A stretch of DNA of 64,000 nucleotides. Source: an uncultured Phascolarctobacterium sp. (GTDB lineage Bacteria; Bacillota; Negativicutes; Acidaminococcales; Acidaminococcaceae). The notes under the pieces were generated by a model that worked only from the letters and a program-made list of their open reading frames with translations, searched no databases and was not told the origin of the DNA. The position numbers and the translations under genes are program-made. The stretch lies in NCBI GenBank assembly GCA_949299135.1, contig CASFZG010000014.1, positions 1 to 64,000 of the forward strand. Direction: 5' to 3'. This document shows, piece by piece, positions 51,807 to 60,436 of the stretch (the first letter of the stretch is position 1; every line of letters starts with the position of its first letter).

Positions 51807-51960
51807 AGTATCTCCCCCAAAACGAATAAAAGTATAGCTTTATTATAGCCCTTTTGCTTATATTTTTATACAAAAATTTTACATACAAGCCATATTTTAT
51901 AACCGCTGTTTATTTTTGTAATGTTTTTAACAGTTTTGCGTTGAAAGATTTATATAAATA

Positions 51961-51990
51961 AAAACAGGGAGTTTCAACTCCCTGTTTTTT
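51961..51990. terminator. Bidirectional terminator of the M20/M28 operon
   Basis: AAACAGGGAGT pairs with ACTCCCTGTTT (loop TTCA), with T runs on both strands. The remainder of 51807-52096 is AT-rich with no gene seen. Confidence 0.85.
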
Positions 51991-52096
51991 ACATGATACG
52001 ACAGATACAATAAGCATTTCTACCTTTCATGCTTTACAACACTATTTACATAAAACACAAAAACTTAATAACAAATTTTATTTATATGTAGCATAA

Positions 52097-53284
52097 TCAG
52101 CACAGAGCACGTAAAGCATACAATGCAAAAATTTTTGCTGCCTTGGTCAGTTCTTCAATATTAATACATTCTTTATTGGTATGAGCAACGGACATGGAAC
52201 CAGGTCCATAAAATACAGCTGGTATGCCAGCTGTATTTGTCCAGTACGCATCACCAGCAGATAAAACCCCATTAAAAGCAGTCGGCGCGCCAGTAACTTT
52301 TTCAGTAATATCCTTCAGCAGACGCATTTCCCCAAGCTGTTGGTCAACTTCCTGCGGCTCCCGTCTTTCAAAAACTTCAAATTCCATCAATTTTATGTCA
52401 GAGTCTTTAGCAGCAACATCGGCAATAACTTTACGCAACTCAGCTTCAATCTCTTTCGATGTCTGAGGCGCAACATAGCGGTAATCAATAGTCAGCGTAC
52501 ACGAATCGGCTACTACATTTGTTTTTGTACCACCGTTAATTGTACCTAAATTAATTGTATCAATACCCATTAACGGATGTATCATACGTTTCATAGCCAA
52601 AATATCCGGTATCAACTTATTCATTTTTTCAATAGCATTAATTCCCGCCGAAGGATTACCTCCGTGTGCTGATTTACCTCCCAAAGTAATTTTTATCCAC
52701 ATGCGTCCTTTAAAAGCTACACATAATTTCAAATCGGTTGGTTCTCCTAAAATATGAAAAGTAGGAGGTGCCCAACCAAAACTTTGCAGACCTTTCCCAA
52801 TAACATAACGTAGGCCCATGTTACCAGCTGTTTCATCATCTACAGTTGAAAATAAATACAAATCTCCTTTTAGCACAGCACCAGCCTTTTTTAAGGCTTT
52901 AGCCGCAATATACTGCGCAGCTAAAGAACCTTTCATATCAGCCACTCCCCTGCCAATAAGAAAACCGTCACGTATCTCCGGTTTCAGTGGATTTTTGATA
53001 TCCCAACCACTACCAATGGGCACCACATCCATATGCCCACTTAAAAGCAAGATATCATCTTTTTCTCCAGTTCCACGCCAACGTCCACCCACATTCGGTT
53101 TGCCTTCTTCACCCATAAAAATATGTGTTTCCAGTCCAAGCCCTTGGTACAACTCCTGCATCAACTTTGATGATACAGAATAATCAGCAGGCGGGTTCTG
53201 AGTATCAATTTCAACTAAACGTATAGTTAAATTCAAAAGTTCCTGTTGATCAATACTGCTCAAAACTTTTTCTTCCATTCCCAT
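52097..53284 (-). CDS. M20-family peptidase (ArgE/DapE-like)
   Basis: This 395-aa di-zinc hydrolase has LLLSGHMDVVPIG (metal His and catalytic Asp), GRGVADMKGSLAA (bridging Asp), FSTVDDETAGNMGLRYVI (catalytic Glu), ILGEPTDL and a C-terminal SVAHTNKECINIEEL. ArgE/DapE-type enzymes deacylate N-acyl amino acids. ATG 53284 follows AGAGGG; the open frame upstream is not used. It is the last gene of an operon with another M20 protein, an M28-like protein, an SDR and a sodium symporter. Confidence 0.9.
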   Translation of the reverse strand: MGMEEKVLSSIDQQELLNLTIRLVEIDTQNPPADYSVSSKLMQELYQGLGLETHIFMGEEGKPNVGGRWRGTGEKDDILLLSGHMDVVPIGSGWDIKNPLKPEIRDGFLIGRGVADMKGSLAAQYIAAKALKKAGAVLKGDLYLFSTVDDETAGNMGLRYVIGKGLQSFGWAPPTFHILGEPTDLKLCVAFKGRMWIKITLGGKSAHGGNPSAGINAIEKMNKLIPDILAMKRMIHPLMGIDTINLGTINGGTKTNVVADSCTLTIDYRYVAPQTSKEIEAELRKVIADVAAKDSDIKLMEFEVFERREPQEVDQQLGEMRLLKDITEKVTGAPTAFNGVLSAGDAYWTNTAGIPAVFYGPGSMSVAHTNKECINIEELTKAAKIFALYALRALC

Positions 53285-53350
53285 AACTAACCCTCTTTTC
53301 TTAAAAACACCGCCAGCAAACTGCAAGCGGTGTTTAAATTCTATTATAAT

Positions 53351-54460
53351 TTATCCCAAAATTCTACTAATAAGCTTTTCGTGCAGCTGAACACCGTTTT
53401 CCAAATATTTAGGATCAAAATACATTTGCGGATGATGCATGCCAGGCTCAGCACCGACACCTAAACCTACAAAGCCTGATTTGATATTTGGGCGGTTAAC
53501 GGTATATACAAAAAAATCTTCTCCCCCAGATGTTTCAAAAGAAGGAATAACATTTTCAGCGCCAACAATTTCCGCTGCACATTCCGCAATCAACTTCGTC
53601 AATTCCGGATCAGGATTATCTCCCGCAGGTAGATTAGAATAATATTCATATCTTTCAACAGATGCGCCTACTGCAGCTACACCATTTTCAATAGCATTTA
53701 TGGTTTTCTCCTTCAGTCCATCCATAACATTGTTGTTCTGCGCACGCATATCAAATGTAATTTCTGCAAATTCCGGTATTGCATTAAACGCGCCTGCGTC
53801 TGCCTGAAAACGAGTACATTTAACACTAAACGGAACTCGCGGATCCATATGGATAGCATTTACAGCAACAATTGCGTTTATAGCAGCATCTATAGTGTTA
53901 ATACCCAAGTGTGGACGTGCACCATGCGCTGGTGCGCCTTTGATTTTTGCTTTAAAAATGCAGGTTGCCGAATACAACATAGAAGAGATTATTTCTCCAG
54001 CCGCACATTCTTGTTTGGGACGCACATGCATGCCAACAAGGATATCAATATCGTCAATAACCTTACTCTCCAAAATTTTCAATGCACCAGTACCCAGTTC
54101 TTCTGCAGGCTGGAAAATAAATTTAACTCGTCCTTTTTTTACAAGTTTTTTCTGCATAACTTCTTCAGCAGCTGTAAGTAACATAGACATATGCCCGTCG
54201 TGACCGCAACTGTGAATAAATGTTCGTTTTCCATCAATAACATGTGCCAGCGCGTCCATATCAGAACGCAGTCCAAATACCGGTCCTGGTTTGCCGCTGT
54301 CATATTCTGCAACAACGCCTGTTGTACCACCAACATTTCTAGTTACTTTATAGCCTGCCGCTTCCAGTTTTTCTGCCAGATAAGCAGATGTTTTCACTTC
54401 TTCAAAACCATATTCAGGAATAGAATGGAGATATTTGTAATGTTTTATAACCTCTGACAT
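53351..54460 (-). CDS. M20D-family amidohydrolase (AbgB/hippurate hydrolase-like)
   Basis: This 369-aa metal-dependent amidohydrolase shows LHSIPEYGFEEVKTSAYLAEKL, GLRSDMDAL, HSCGHDGHMSMLL, FQPAEELGTGA and TSGGEDFFVYT, as in N-acyl-amino-acid and aminobenzoyl-glutamate hydrolases. Metal ligands C/H in the SCGHDGH segment are intact. No signal peptide, so it is cytoplasmic. AAGGAGAAAT precedes the ATG. Confidence 0.92.
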   Translation of the reverse strand: MSEVIKHYKYLHSIPEYGFEEVKTSAYLAEKLEAAGYKVTRNVGGTTGVVAEYDSGKPGPVFGLRSDMDALAHVIDGKRTFIHSCGHDGHMSMLLTAAEEVMQKKLVKKGRVKFIFQPAEELGTGALKILESKVIDDIDILVGMHVRPKQECAAGEIISSMLYSATCIFKAKIKGAPAHGARPHLGINTIDAAINAIVAVNAIHMDPRVPFSVKCTRFQADAGAFNAIPEFAEITFDMRAQNNNVMDGLKEKTINAIENGVAAVGASVERYEYYSNLPAGDNPDPELTKLIAECAAEIVGAENVIPSFETSGGEDFFVYTVNRPNIKSGFVGLGVGAEPGMHHPQMYFDPKYLENGVQLHEKLISRILG

Positions 54461-54481
54461 TTTATTTCTCCTTTCCGCACT

Positions 54482-56197
54482 TTAGTCAAGATAAGCTGAC
54501 GCCAGTTTCAATGCAGCCTTCAAAGCAAATTCAACTTTATTTAGTCTACGTACGGCAACTACCGTTACCATTTTCCATTCATCGCTGCCATATTCTACGT
54601 TTTTATAATTATCTAATACCGTCAAAACAGGCATATCATTACCCCTTATAGCCAGGTCATGCTCAAAATTATCTCCTTCAACATAGTTTAACGGAACTAA
54701 AATTCTGGACATTTCCATAATATATTCATTATAACGTTCCGAACCTATTTTCACTTTGCGGTCTGCGATTTTTTCCGTTGCTTCCACTAATTTTTCAGCT
54801 CTCATCAGTGAAAGCGTCATATCCAGCTTTCCTCCGCTTTCTGCCGCATAACGTTTAAGGATTTCATAAATATCAGCAGCGGCTTTTTCCTGCTCGATAG
54901 GTAAAAATTCATCACTGCAGGCACGGTAAACAGCCAACAAGTAAATCTTACAGTCACGCGCTAGTTTTGCCGGGTCTATTTTATCAATCGTATCTTCGGA
55001 AGAATGCCACCACCAACCGAAGCCGCCAGTTTTGCCGTTACCCATCAGTTCAGCAAATGATTTTGCTGCCGTCCCTTCGCCAATTGGTTGTTCAGACAGT
55101 CCCATAAACAGTGATGGCGTACCAGTACCCCAAAAAGACTGATCACCTGCCCTACCGTAACGGCAACTATTGTAATCCTGACCAGCAATCGCTTTAATTA
55201 GCGGAGTAGCCAACCCTTTTGTTTCTGCCATAGAATTTGACTCCGTCAAAATATCCGACCCTTTTGCACCTAATGAATCGGCATTAATATGTAGAAAACA
55301 GTTTTCATACAAATCCTCGTAATGAGTATCACAGTACCAAGTTGAGCCAGCATAGCGGCCATGCGAATGTCCGGACCAGAAGCATATTTTAATAGAACGT
55401 TTCAATACATCACTATGAGCATTCAGTGTTTTAACAACATGCATTAAGGCAGCATTAGCCGAACCATTGTCCATTGCACCATAAACCCAACCGTCAACAT
55501 GACTACTAAGCATCAAATATTTTTCCGGCGTTTCTTTGCCCAAAATAGTGCCTACCAAAGTCGGTAATTTACGCCATCTGGTATCAACAACAGTTGTCAT
55601 AACTGCCTTTACCTCACCAGCATTCAGTGCCGTACGGATTTTTTCAGCCGAAAAACTATTAACGCTTAAAAAAGCAATTTTGGGCAAAATACCAAAATCT
55701 TCAACAGAAGGGCTACCCCAAATACGCGATCCAATCATGTTGTGTATATGTTCGTCATTTAAGAAAATTATACCTTTTGCACCATTTTCTTCGGCAGCTT
55801 TCACAGGCACACCCATGCATAAACCTTCAACTACTACAATTTTTCCTTCGGCGTCTATTCCAATATAATCTTCGGGCTTACCCTTACCTGCATAAATAAC
55901 CTCTGCTTCCATATCCGTTACAGATACAGACATGGAATGAGTCAAACATTCATATTCTTCACCGTTAACAGTTAATTTAGCTGATACCGGCAGGCTAATA
56001 TAGCCATCAGAAAACATCAATTCTGTACTGATACCGGCTTTATTTAACTCGCTTTCAATGTATTTAAAAGATTTCAATTCTTCTTCTGTACCGGAATCAC
56101 GGATGAATTTAGCGATACCGTAATTGTACTCCATAAGTTGTTCTTCACTTACTTCATTGATAAGCTTTTTTTCAAAATCAGTTAATAAGCATTCCAT
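54482..56197 (-). CDS. M28-family metallopeptidase-like protein with PA domain
   Basis: This 571-aa protein has a protease-associated segment (~100-200, KIVVVEGLCMGVPVKAAEENGAKGIIFLND) and an M28 zinc-peptidase core with SSHVDGWVYGAMDNGSANAAL (metal H and D). The usual catalytic G-A-E-E segment reads WSGHSHGRYAGSTWY, i.e. histidines where two glutamates are expected. Later WWWHSSEDTIDKID supplies the last His. No signal peptide is seen, unlike most M28 enzymes. It may have changed chemistry or substrate. AGGAGGAATTGTT precedes the ATG. Confidence 0.8.
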   Translation of the reverse strand: MECLLTDFEKKLINEVSEEQLMEYNYGIAKFIRDSGTEEELKSFKYIESELNKAGISTELMFSDGYISLPVSAKLTVNGEEYECLTHSMSVSVTDMEAEVIYAGKGKPEDYIGIDAEGKIVVVEGLCMGVPVKAAEENGAKGIIFLNDEHIHNMIGSRIWGSPSVEDFGILPKIAFLSVNSFSAEKIRTALNAGEVKAVMTTVVDTRWRKLPTLVGTILGKETPEKYLMLSSHVDGWVYGAMDNGSANAALMHVVKTLNAHSDVLKRSIKICFWSGHSHGRYAGSTWYCDTHYEDLYENCFLHINADSLGAKGSDILTESNSMAETKGLATPLIKAIAGQDYNSCRYGRAGDQSFWGTGTPSLFMGLSEQPIGEGTAAKSFAELMGNGKTGGFGWWWHSSEDTIDKIDPAKLARDCKIYLLAVYRACSDEFLPIEQEKAAADIYEILKRYAAESGGKLDMTLSLMRAEKLVEATEKIADRKVKIGSERYNEYIMEMSRILVPLNYVEGDNFEHDLAIRGNDMPVLTVLDNYKNVEYGSDEWKMVTVVAVRRLNKVEFALKAALKLASAYLD

Positions 56198-56209
56198 AAC
56201 AATTCCTCC

Positions 56210-57007
56210 TTATGCCTGTTTGGATTTAAATACACGCCCAGCAGTATAACCACCATCTACAAATAAATTTTGCCCTACTATAAATTCTGCCTTATCGCTT
56301 GCTAAAAACAATACTGCATCGGCAATTTCCGAAGGCAGCCCTGTCCTGGCAATTGGAATCATTGTAATTTTTTCCAGGTGCTCTTTCTGAGCTTCTTCAG
56401 TATTAAGTGAAGCAAGTAACGCTTCCGTTTCAATAAGCCCCGGTCCTACTGCGTTAACGCGGATACCTTTACGGATCCACTCAAGTGCCATACCTTTTGT
56501 AAGCATAACAACTGCCGCTTTAGAAGTAGTGTAAGGAATAGCACCTGGGCGAGCATTTTGCGCTGCACCGGAAGAAATATTTACAATAACACCTTTTTGT
56601 TTTTTGCTTACCCAATAGCGTGCAGCAGCCTGTCCCATAAAAAAGTAACCTTTAACATTTAAATCAAAAATTCTATTCCAGTCATTTTCCTCCAAATCCA
56701 ATAAATATTTGGAAGGATAAATCCCGGCGTTATTGATCAAAACATCAATACCACCAAATTTATCAATAGCATCAGCAACAATATCCTTTCCAACCTCATG
56801 CGCTTGCCGTAAATCAGCTATAAACCCTTTTGCCTTACCGGTAAATCTTTCTGCAAAACAAGCCAGCGTTTTATTCAGTAATTCTTTATTAAAATCCACG
56901 AGCAGTACATTTGCACCATTTTGTAAAAACGCTTCGGCAATATATCTTCCGATACCAGCAGCTGCTCCAGTTACAATTACTGTTTTCCCAGCAAACGTTA
57001 TTTCCAT
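56210..57007 (-). CDS. Short-chain dehydrogenase/reductase
   Basis: This 265-aa classical SDR has the NAD(P) motif VTGAAAGIGRYIAEAF (TGxxxGxG), NNAG in DVLINNAGIYP, the catalytic Ser (VNISSGAAQN), and YTTSK (Y-x-x-x-K). An Asp after the second strand (LLVDFN) favours NAD. ATG 57007 is preceded by AAGGAGG. It lies between the symporter and M28 genes in one operon. Substrate unknown. Confidence 0.92.
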   Translation of the reverse strand: MEITFAGKTVIVTGAAAGIGRYIAEAFLQNGANVLLVDFNKELLNKTLACFAERFTGKAKGFIADLRQAHEVGKDIVADAIDKFGGIDVLINNAGIYPSKYLLDLEENDWNRIFDLNVKGYFFMGQAAARYWVSKKQKGVIVNISSGAAQNARPGAIPYTTSKAAVVMLTKGMALEWIRKGIRVNAVGPGLIETEALLASLNTEEAQKEHLEKITMIPIARTGLPSEIADAVLFLASDKAEFIVGQNLFVDGGYTAGRVFKSKQA

Positions 57008-57037
57008 AACAAGCACCTCCTTATTTAACTATATAAT

Positions 57038-58465
57038 TCATACATCTTTAAAAAACGGTAAAAGTGCTTCGCGCGGAAGCGGCTTAGTAAATTTAGAAAC
57101 AACATAATAAACTATACAAGAGAATACAACTCCTGGTATAACTTCGTGCAATCCCAACGGATTGCCAATTTCACGCCAGATAATTACTGTACAAAAACCA
57201 ACAATCATTGAAGCAATGGCACCAGCCTTCGTTGCTCCTTTCCAGTTAAGCCCGATAGCAACTGCCGGAAAGAAAAAAGCCGCAATCAAAGAACTTTGCA
57301 AAATAATGATAAACTGTACCATATCAAATGGGCGGATAGCAAAAAACATAGGAATAACGCCTGCAATAAGACACCATATTTTATTCATACGCATTTTTTC
57401 TTTATCAGTAGCATTAGGCTTAAGTAATCCATAAATATCATGTGAAATGGCCGACGACGATACAATAATAACCCCGGAAACCGTACTCATAATAGCTGCC
57501 AAAATTGCAACAACCAGCAACGCCCCTACCAGAGGTGGTACGACAGTCGCTGCCAACAGTGAAGATGCAGCATCGCCAGTGTTTAATGTAGGGAATAAAG
57601 AACGCATTACTGTACCACTTAAACTTACCGATAAAGCAACAATCGCTTGAAAAACCATACCGAAACCAATGGCAAGACGTACCGTACGCGGCGATTTAAG
57701 TGTATACATTTTAGCCAGTTCATAAGGCATAACTGCCATTGACACACCAAAAACCATAGCAAAACCAAACAAGTCTTTAACTGAATAATAAAAACCGGTC
57801 AATCGCGGGTCAAGTTCTGTTATAAACGCAGCAATATGTTCCATGCCGCCGGCCTGTATAACCAGAATTGGCACAGCCGCAAAAAAACAACCTGCCATAA
57901 TTAAAGCTTGTACAAAATCGCTGTAAGCAGATGCTTTCATGCCGCCTTTAAAAGTATAAATAATCGTAATGGCAATAGTAATAATACTACCGTATAACAT
58001 CGGAATACCAAATACTGTCTGCAATAAAATACCGCCAGCAACGTATTGGCCTATTAAACTTACTGTTAATGCCACAAAAATAAGTACAGCTGCTATACCC
58101 TTAGCAAGTTTACTGTTATAACGCTGACCGATATAATCGGGTACTGTTAAAGCTCTAAATTTCTGCATTTTAGGAGCAACCCATAGAGCAGAAACCAGCC
58201 ACCCCAACCATAAACCAGGCCAAAACCACTGATAGCTTACACCAGTCATCCAATGTACGCCCATTGAACCCACAAAAGTACCGGCGCTCATTTGCGTTGC
58301 AGCAAGAGCTGCACCACCTACAACTGCACCAATAGAACGCCCTGCAACCAGAAATTCTTCACTATTTTTACTTTTATCTCCACGGCCTGTCCACAAACCA
58401 ATTCCTAAAATAATTACAAAATAACCAATTAAAACATAATAAAAAGTATCGCTAATATTAAACAT
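57038..58465 (-). CDS. Sodium:solute symporter (SSS family)
   Basis: This 475-aa membrane protein has about 13 helices. It shows EEFLVAGRSIGAVVGGAALAATQMSAGTFVGSMGVHWMTG near the N-terminus, and GGMKASAYSDFVQALIMAGC in the middle, typical of SSS transporters such as PanF and PutP. It takes up a solute with sodium. GAGGGGTGA precedes the ATG. A 32-aa membrane peptide is encoded 12 bp upstream and may be its accessory subunit. The substrate probably feeds the hydrolases of the same operon. Confidence 0.92.
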   Translation of the reverse strand: MFNISDTFYYVLIGYFVIILGIGLWTGRGDKSKNSEEFLVAGRSIGAVVGGAALAATQMSAGTFVGSMGVHWMTGVSYQWFWPGLWLGWLVSALWVAPKMQKFRALTVPDYIGQRYNSKLAKGIAAVLIFVALTVSLIGQYVAGGILLQTVFGIPMLYGSIITIAITIIYTFKGGMKASAYSDFVQALIMAGCFFAAVPILVIQAGGMEHIAAFITELDPRLTGFYYSVKDLFGFAMVFGVSMAVMPYELAKMYTLKSPRTVRLAIGFGMVFQAIVALSVSLSGTVMRSLFPTLNTGDAASSLLAATVVPPLVGALLVVAILAAIMSTVSGVIIVSSSAISHDIYGLLKPNATDKEKMRMNKIWCLIAGVIPMFFAIRPFDMVQFIIILQSSLIAAFFFPAVAIGLNWKGATKAGAIASMIVGFCTVIIWREIGNPLGLHEVIPGVVFSCIVYYVVSKFTKPLPREALLPFFKDV

Positions 58466-58477
58466 TTATGTCACCCC

Positions 58478-58576
58478 TCATTCATCTTTGGTATAATAAG
58501 CCCAAATTAAATAACCGCCTATAAAAACTATGGCATAAATAACAAGGCCCCAGTAGACCATTCCTAAATCAAACAT
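58478..58576 (-). CDS. Small symporter-associated membrane peptide
   Basis: This 32-aa peptide begins MFDLGMVYWGLVIYAIVFIG and ends WAYYTKDE. It is a single membrane helix with an acidic end. GGAGG precedes the ATG, and the SSS symporter gene starts 12 bp after its stop. Small accessory peptides are known directly upstream of several SSS symporters, so this is a likely subunit. It is too short for usual gene finders. Confidence 0.7.
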   Translation of the reverse strand: MFDLGMVYWGLVIYAIVFIGGYLIWAYYTKDE

Positions 58577-58593
58577 TTATTATGCCTCCTTTA

Positions 58594-59289
58594 TCAGTTT
58601 TTATCACTGTTAATTTCTGTATAAATCCATTTTGCTATAATGGCAACCAGCGCAAAGAAAACTACATATGATATAACGCTAAACTCGTTGAAAAAACCTT
58701 CTTTTTCTGCACCAAATTCAAATTTAATGTGGCTTGGTATATTAGCCATCGGTATAGTCTCGTGATTACCTTCTTCCATGTGTGGCACTACGGGGAAAGA
58801 ATTGCTATAAATATACATTCCTTCGGGAACGGTAATATTCAAAGTAACAATACTTTCTGCACCCATGCTTGCATAAATGGGTACTAACATTGGTACTTCA
58901 AAACAATCTTTTTTTAAAGCAACCGTATATTCAGCTTCAACATTAGCTTCTTTGACATCATTTTTAAAAGGTACGCTTAATTTGACCAATGCTTTTCCTT
59001 TATTGATGTCTGGCGTTAAAGTTTCACCATTAATTTTAATAACCAAATTTTCCACATCAAGATCATTGATTCTGGAAAGTGTAAATTCAAATTTTTGATT
59101 CTTGATCAAATCCGTATTGGTAACAACAATATGTTCTGTAACTTTGGCAACCTTATTAACATCTTCAACAACATCAATTACTGCTTTTTGCAAAACGGGC
59201 TGCGGTGTTTTAGGCGCTGCCTTTACATAATCCGGCAGCATAAAACAACAAGTAAAAATAATAGATAACAAAAATACAAACTTTTTCAC
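58594..59289 (-). CDS. Secreted, C-terminally anchored protein of unknown function
   Basis: This 231-aa protein has a signal peptide (MKKFVFLLSIIFTCCFMLPDYVKA), a beta-rich extracytoplasmic domain with VTEHIVVTNTDLIKNQKFEFTLSRI, and a C-terminal helix (VISYVVFFALVAIIAKWIY, about 206-224) that would anchor it in the membrane. No family recognised. It is the first gene after the promoter-palindrome and is co-transcribed with the symporter; it may capture or process the substrate outside the membrane. Confidence 0.7.
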   Translation of the reverse strand: MKKFVFLLSIIFTCCFMLPDYVKAAPKTPQPVLQKAVIDVVEDVNKVAKVTEHIVVTNTDLIKNQKFEFTLSRINDLDVENLVIKINGETLTPDINKGKALVKLSVPFKNDVKEANVEAEYTVALKKDCFEVPMLVPIYASMGAESIVTLNITVPEGMYIYSNSFPVVPHMEEGNHETIPMANIPSHIKFEFGAEKEGFFNEFSVISYVVFFALVAIIAKWIYTEINSDKN

Positions 59290-59340
59290 TAAAACCCCTC
59301 CTCTAATATTGTTGTACTATTTTTTATGGTATTCCCACCA

Positions 59341-59413
59341 TAACATAATAATATTATAACGTTATAATATTATTATGTTACTTAAATTTTACTATATTAT
59401 ACATACTTGTCAA
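59341..59413 (-). promoter_or_regulatory. Operon promoter with perfect 40-bp palindrome at the start site
   Basis: TTGACA (59408-59413), 16 bp and TAAAAT (59386-59391) form a minus-strand promoter. Directly after it, at about +1 to +40, lies a perfect palindrome: TAACATAATAATATTATAAC (59341-59360) and its complement (59361-59380). It is a strong candidate operator for the adjacent GntR/UTRA regulator, or a 5' mRNA hairpin. Confidence 0.75.
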
Positions 59414-59418
59414 TATAA

Positions 59419-59463
59419 AATAAGCCATCAGAGACATTTTGTCGTCTCCGATGGCTTATTTTA
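59419..59463. terminator. Terminator of the GntR gene
   Basis: AATAAGCCATCAGAGAC pairs with GTCTCCGATGGCTTATT (one mismatch), with T runs on both strands. It separates the regulator from the operon it probably controls. Confidence 0.85.
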
Positions 59464-59544
59464 TAATTTTTTGTAATATTTAATACAAATTTCACCTGTT
59501 AAATTTTTTATAACAAAACTATCAATTATTCGCTATTCTAAAAA

Positions 59545-60246
59545 TTACTCCCTATATTGTACCCTGTAATGCCATTTTCTTGTCAAAGTATAATAAATCA
59601 TATATTCATACATTTTATTAGTAATATCATAAGCACCTCGTTTAATTTTTAATACTGGTGTTTTATCACTAACCGACATTTTTTCTGCAATCATTTTTGG
59701 TAACGGAACTGCTTCAATCTCTTCTCGCACCGTTTTAAGATAAAGACCATTTTGAGCTAAAAATAATGGCATATCATCAATACTACCAGCTCTTAATACT
59801 TTTTCAACATCTAACCCTTTGATATAATGCAGTAAATATTGATACGCCTGTCCATTAATCTGTCTCATCCTCTCAATACGTACAACACTTTCATCTGGAG
59901 CAGTTTCTAAAAGCTCACTTATTTTTTTATTAGGTATAATCTGCTTAACGCTTAAAACTATACACTCTACCTGCTCAAACTTCTTTAAAAACTCTGAACG
60001 AAATCCACCCAAATTAGCCAGCTTCCAAAATTGCCTGTTAGCAACAAAAGTACCTTTTCCAGATCTTCTTACAATAAGACCTTCATTTTCCAATCGCCCC
60101 AACGCCTGACGCACTGGTGCGCGACTTACACCATAGACATTCTGCAACTGTAATTCTGTTGGCAGTATATCATCTTCTTTGTAAATACCTGTTTCAATTT
60201 TTGCTTTTATATCATTATAAATTCTGGCATTTAGCGAAATTTCCAC
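59545..60246 (-). CDS. GntR-family regulator with UTRA domain
   Basis: This 233-aa HutC-type regulator has an N-terminal winged helix (ARIYNDIKAKIETGIYKEDDILPTELQLQNVYGVSRAPVRQALGRLENEGLIVRRSGKGTFV, ~6-68) and a C-terminal UTRA ligand domain (~90-230). Start is GTG 60246 with AAGAGG nine bases upstream; ATG 60294 lacks a ribosome binding site. It lies upstream of the palindrome-controlled operon and is the likely local repressor. The inducer is presumably the operon's substrate. Confidence 0.9.
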   Translation of the reverse strand: MEISLNARIYNDIKAKIETGIYKEDDILPTELQLQNVYGVSRAPVRQALGRLENEGLIVRRSGKGTFVANRQFWKLANLGGFRSEFLKKFEQVECIVLSVKQIIPNKKISELLETAPDESVVRIERMRQINGQAYQYLLHYIKGLDVEKVLRAGSIDDMPLFLAQNGLYLKTVREEIEAVPLPKMIAEKMSVSDKTPVLKIKRGAYDITNKMYEYMIYYTLTRKWHYRVQYRE

Positions 60247-60287
60247 AAAAATCCTCTTTTCATAAAAAATATATTTAAAAATTTCTT

Positions 60288-60316
60288 TTGACATATACTA
60301 TTATTACATTTATAAA
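60288..60316 (+). promoter_or_regulatory. Predicted promoter for the second DMT transporter operon
   Basis: TTGACA (60288-60293), 17 bp and TATAAA (60311-60316) on the plus strand, 120 bp before the gene. A further TATAAT lies at 60391-60396. Confidence 0.6.
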
Positions 60317-60436
60317 CCATTTTAGCAAGTTAAAAATACTATCCGTAAATTATACCATTTATAACATAGAAACTTAATAGAAAAACATGCTATAATAAAC
60401 CCAGTAAATTAATTTACACAGAAACGAGGCGCAGAC

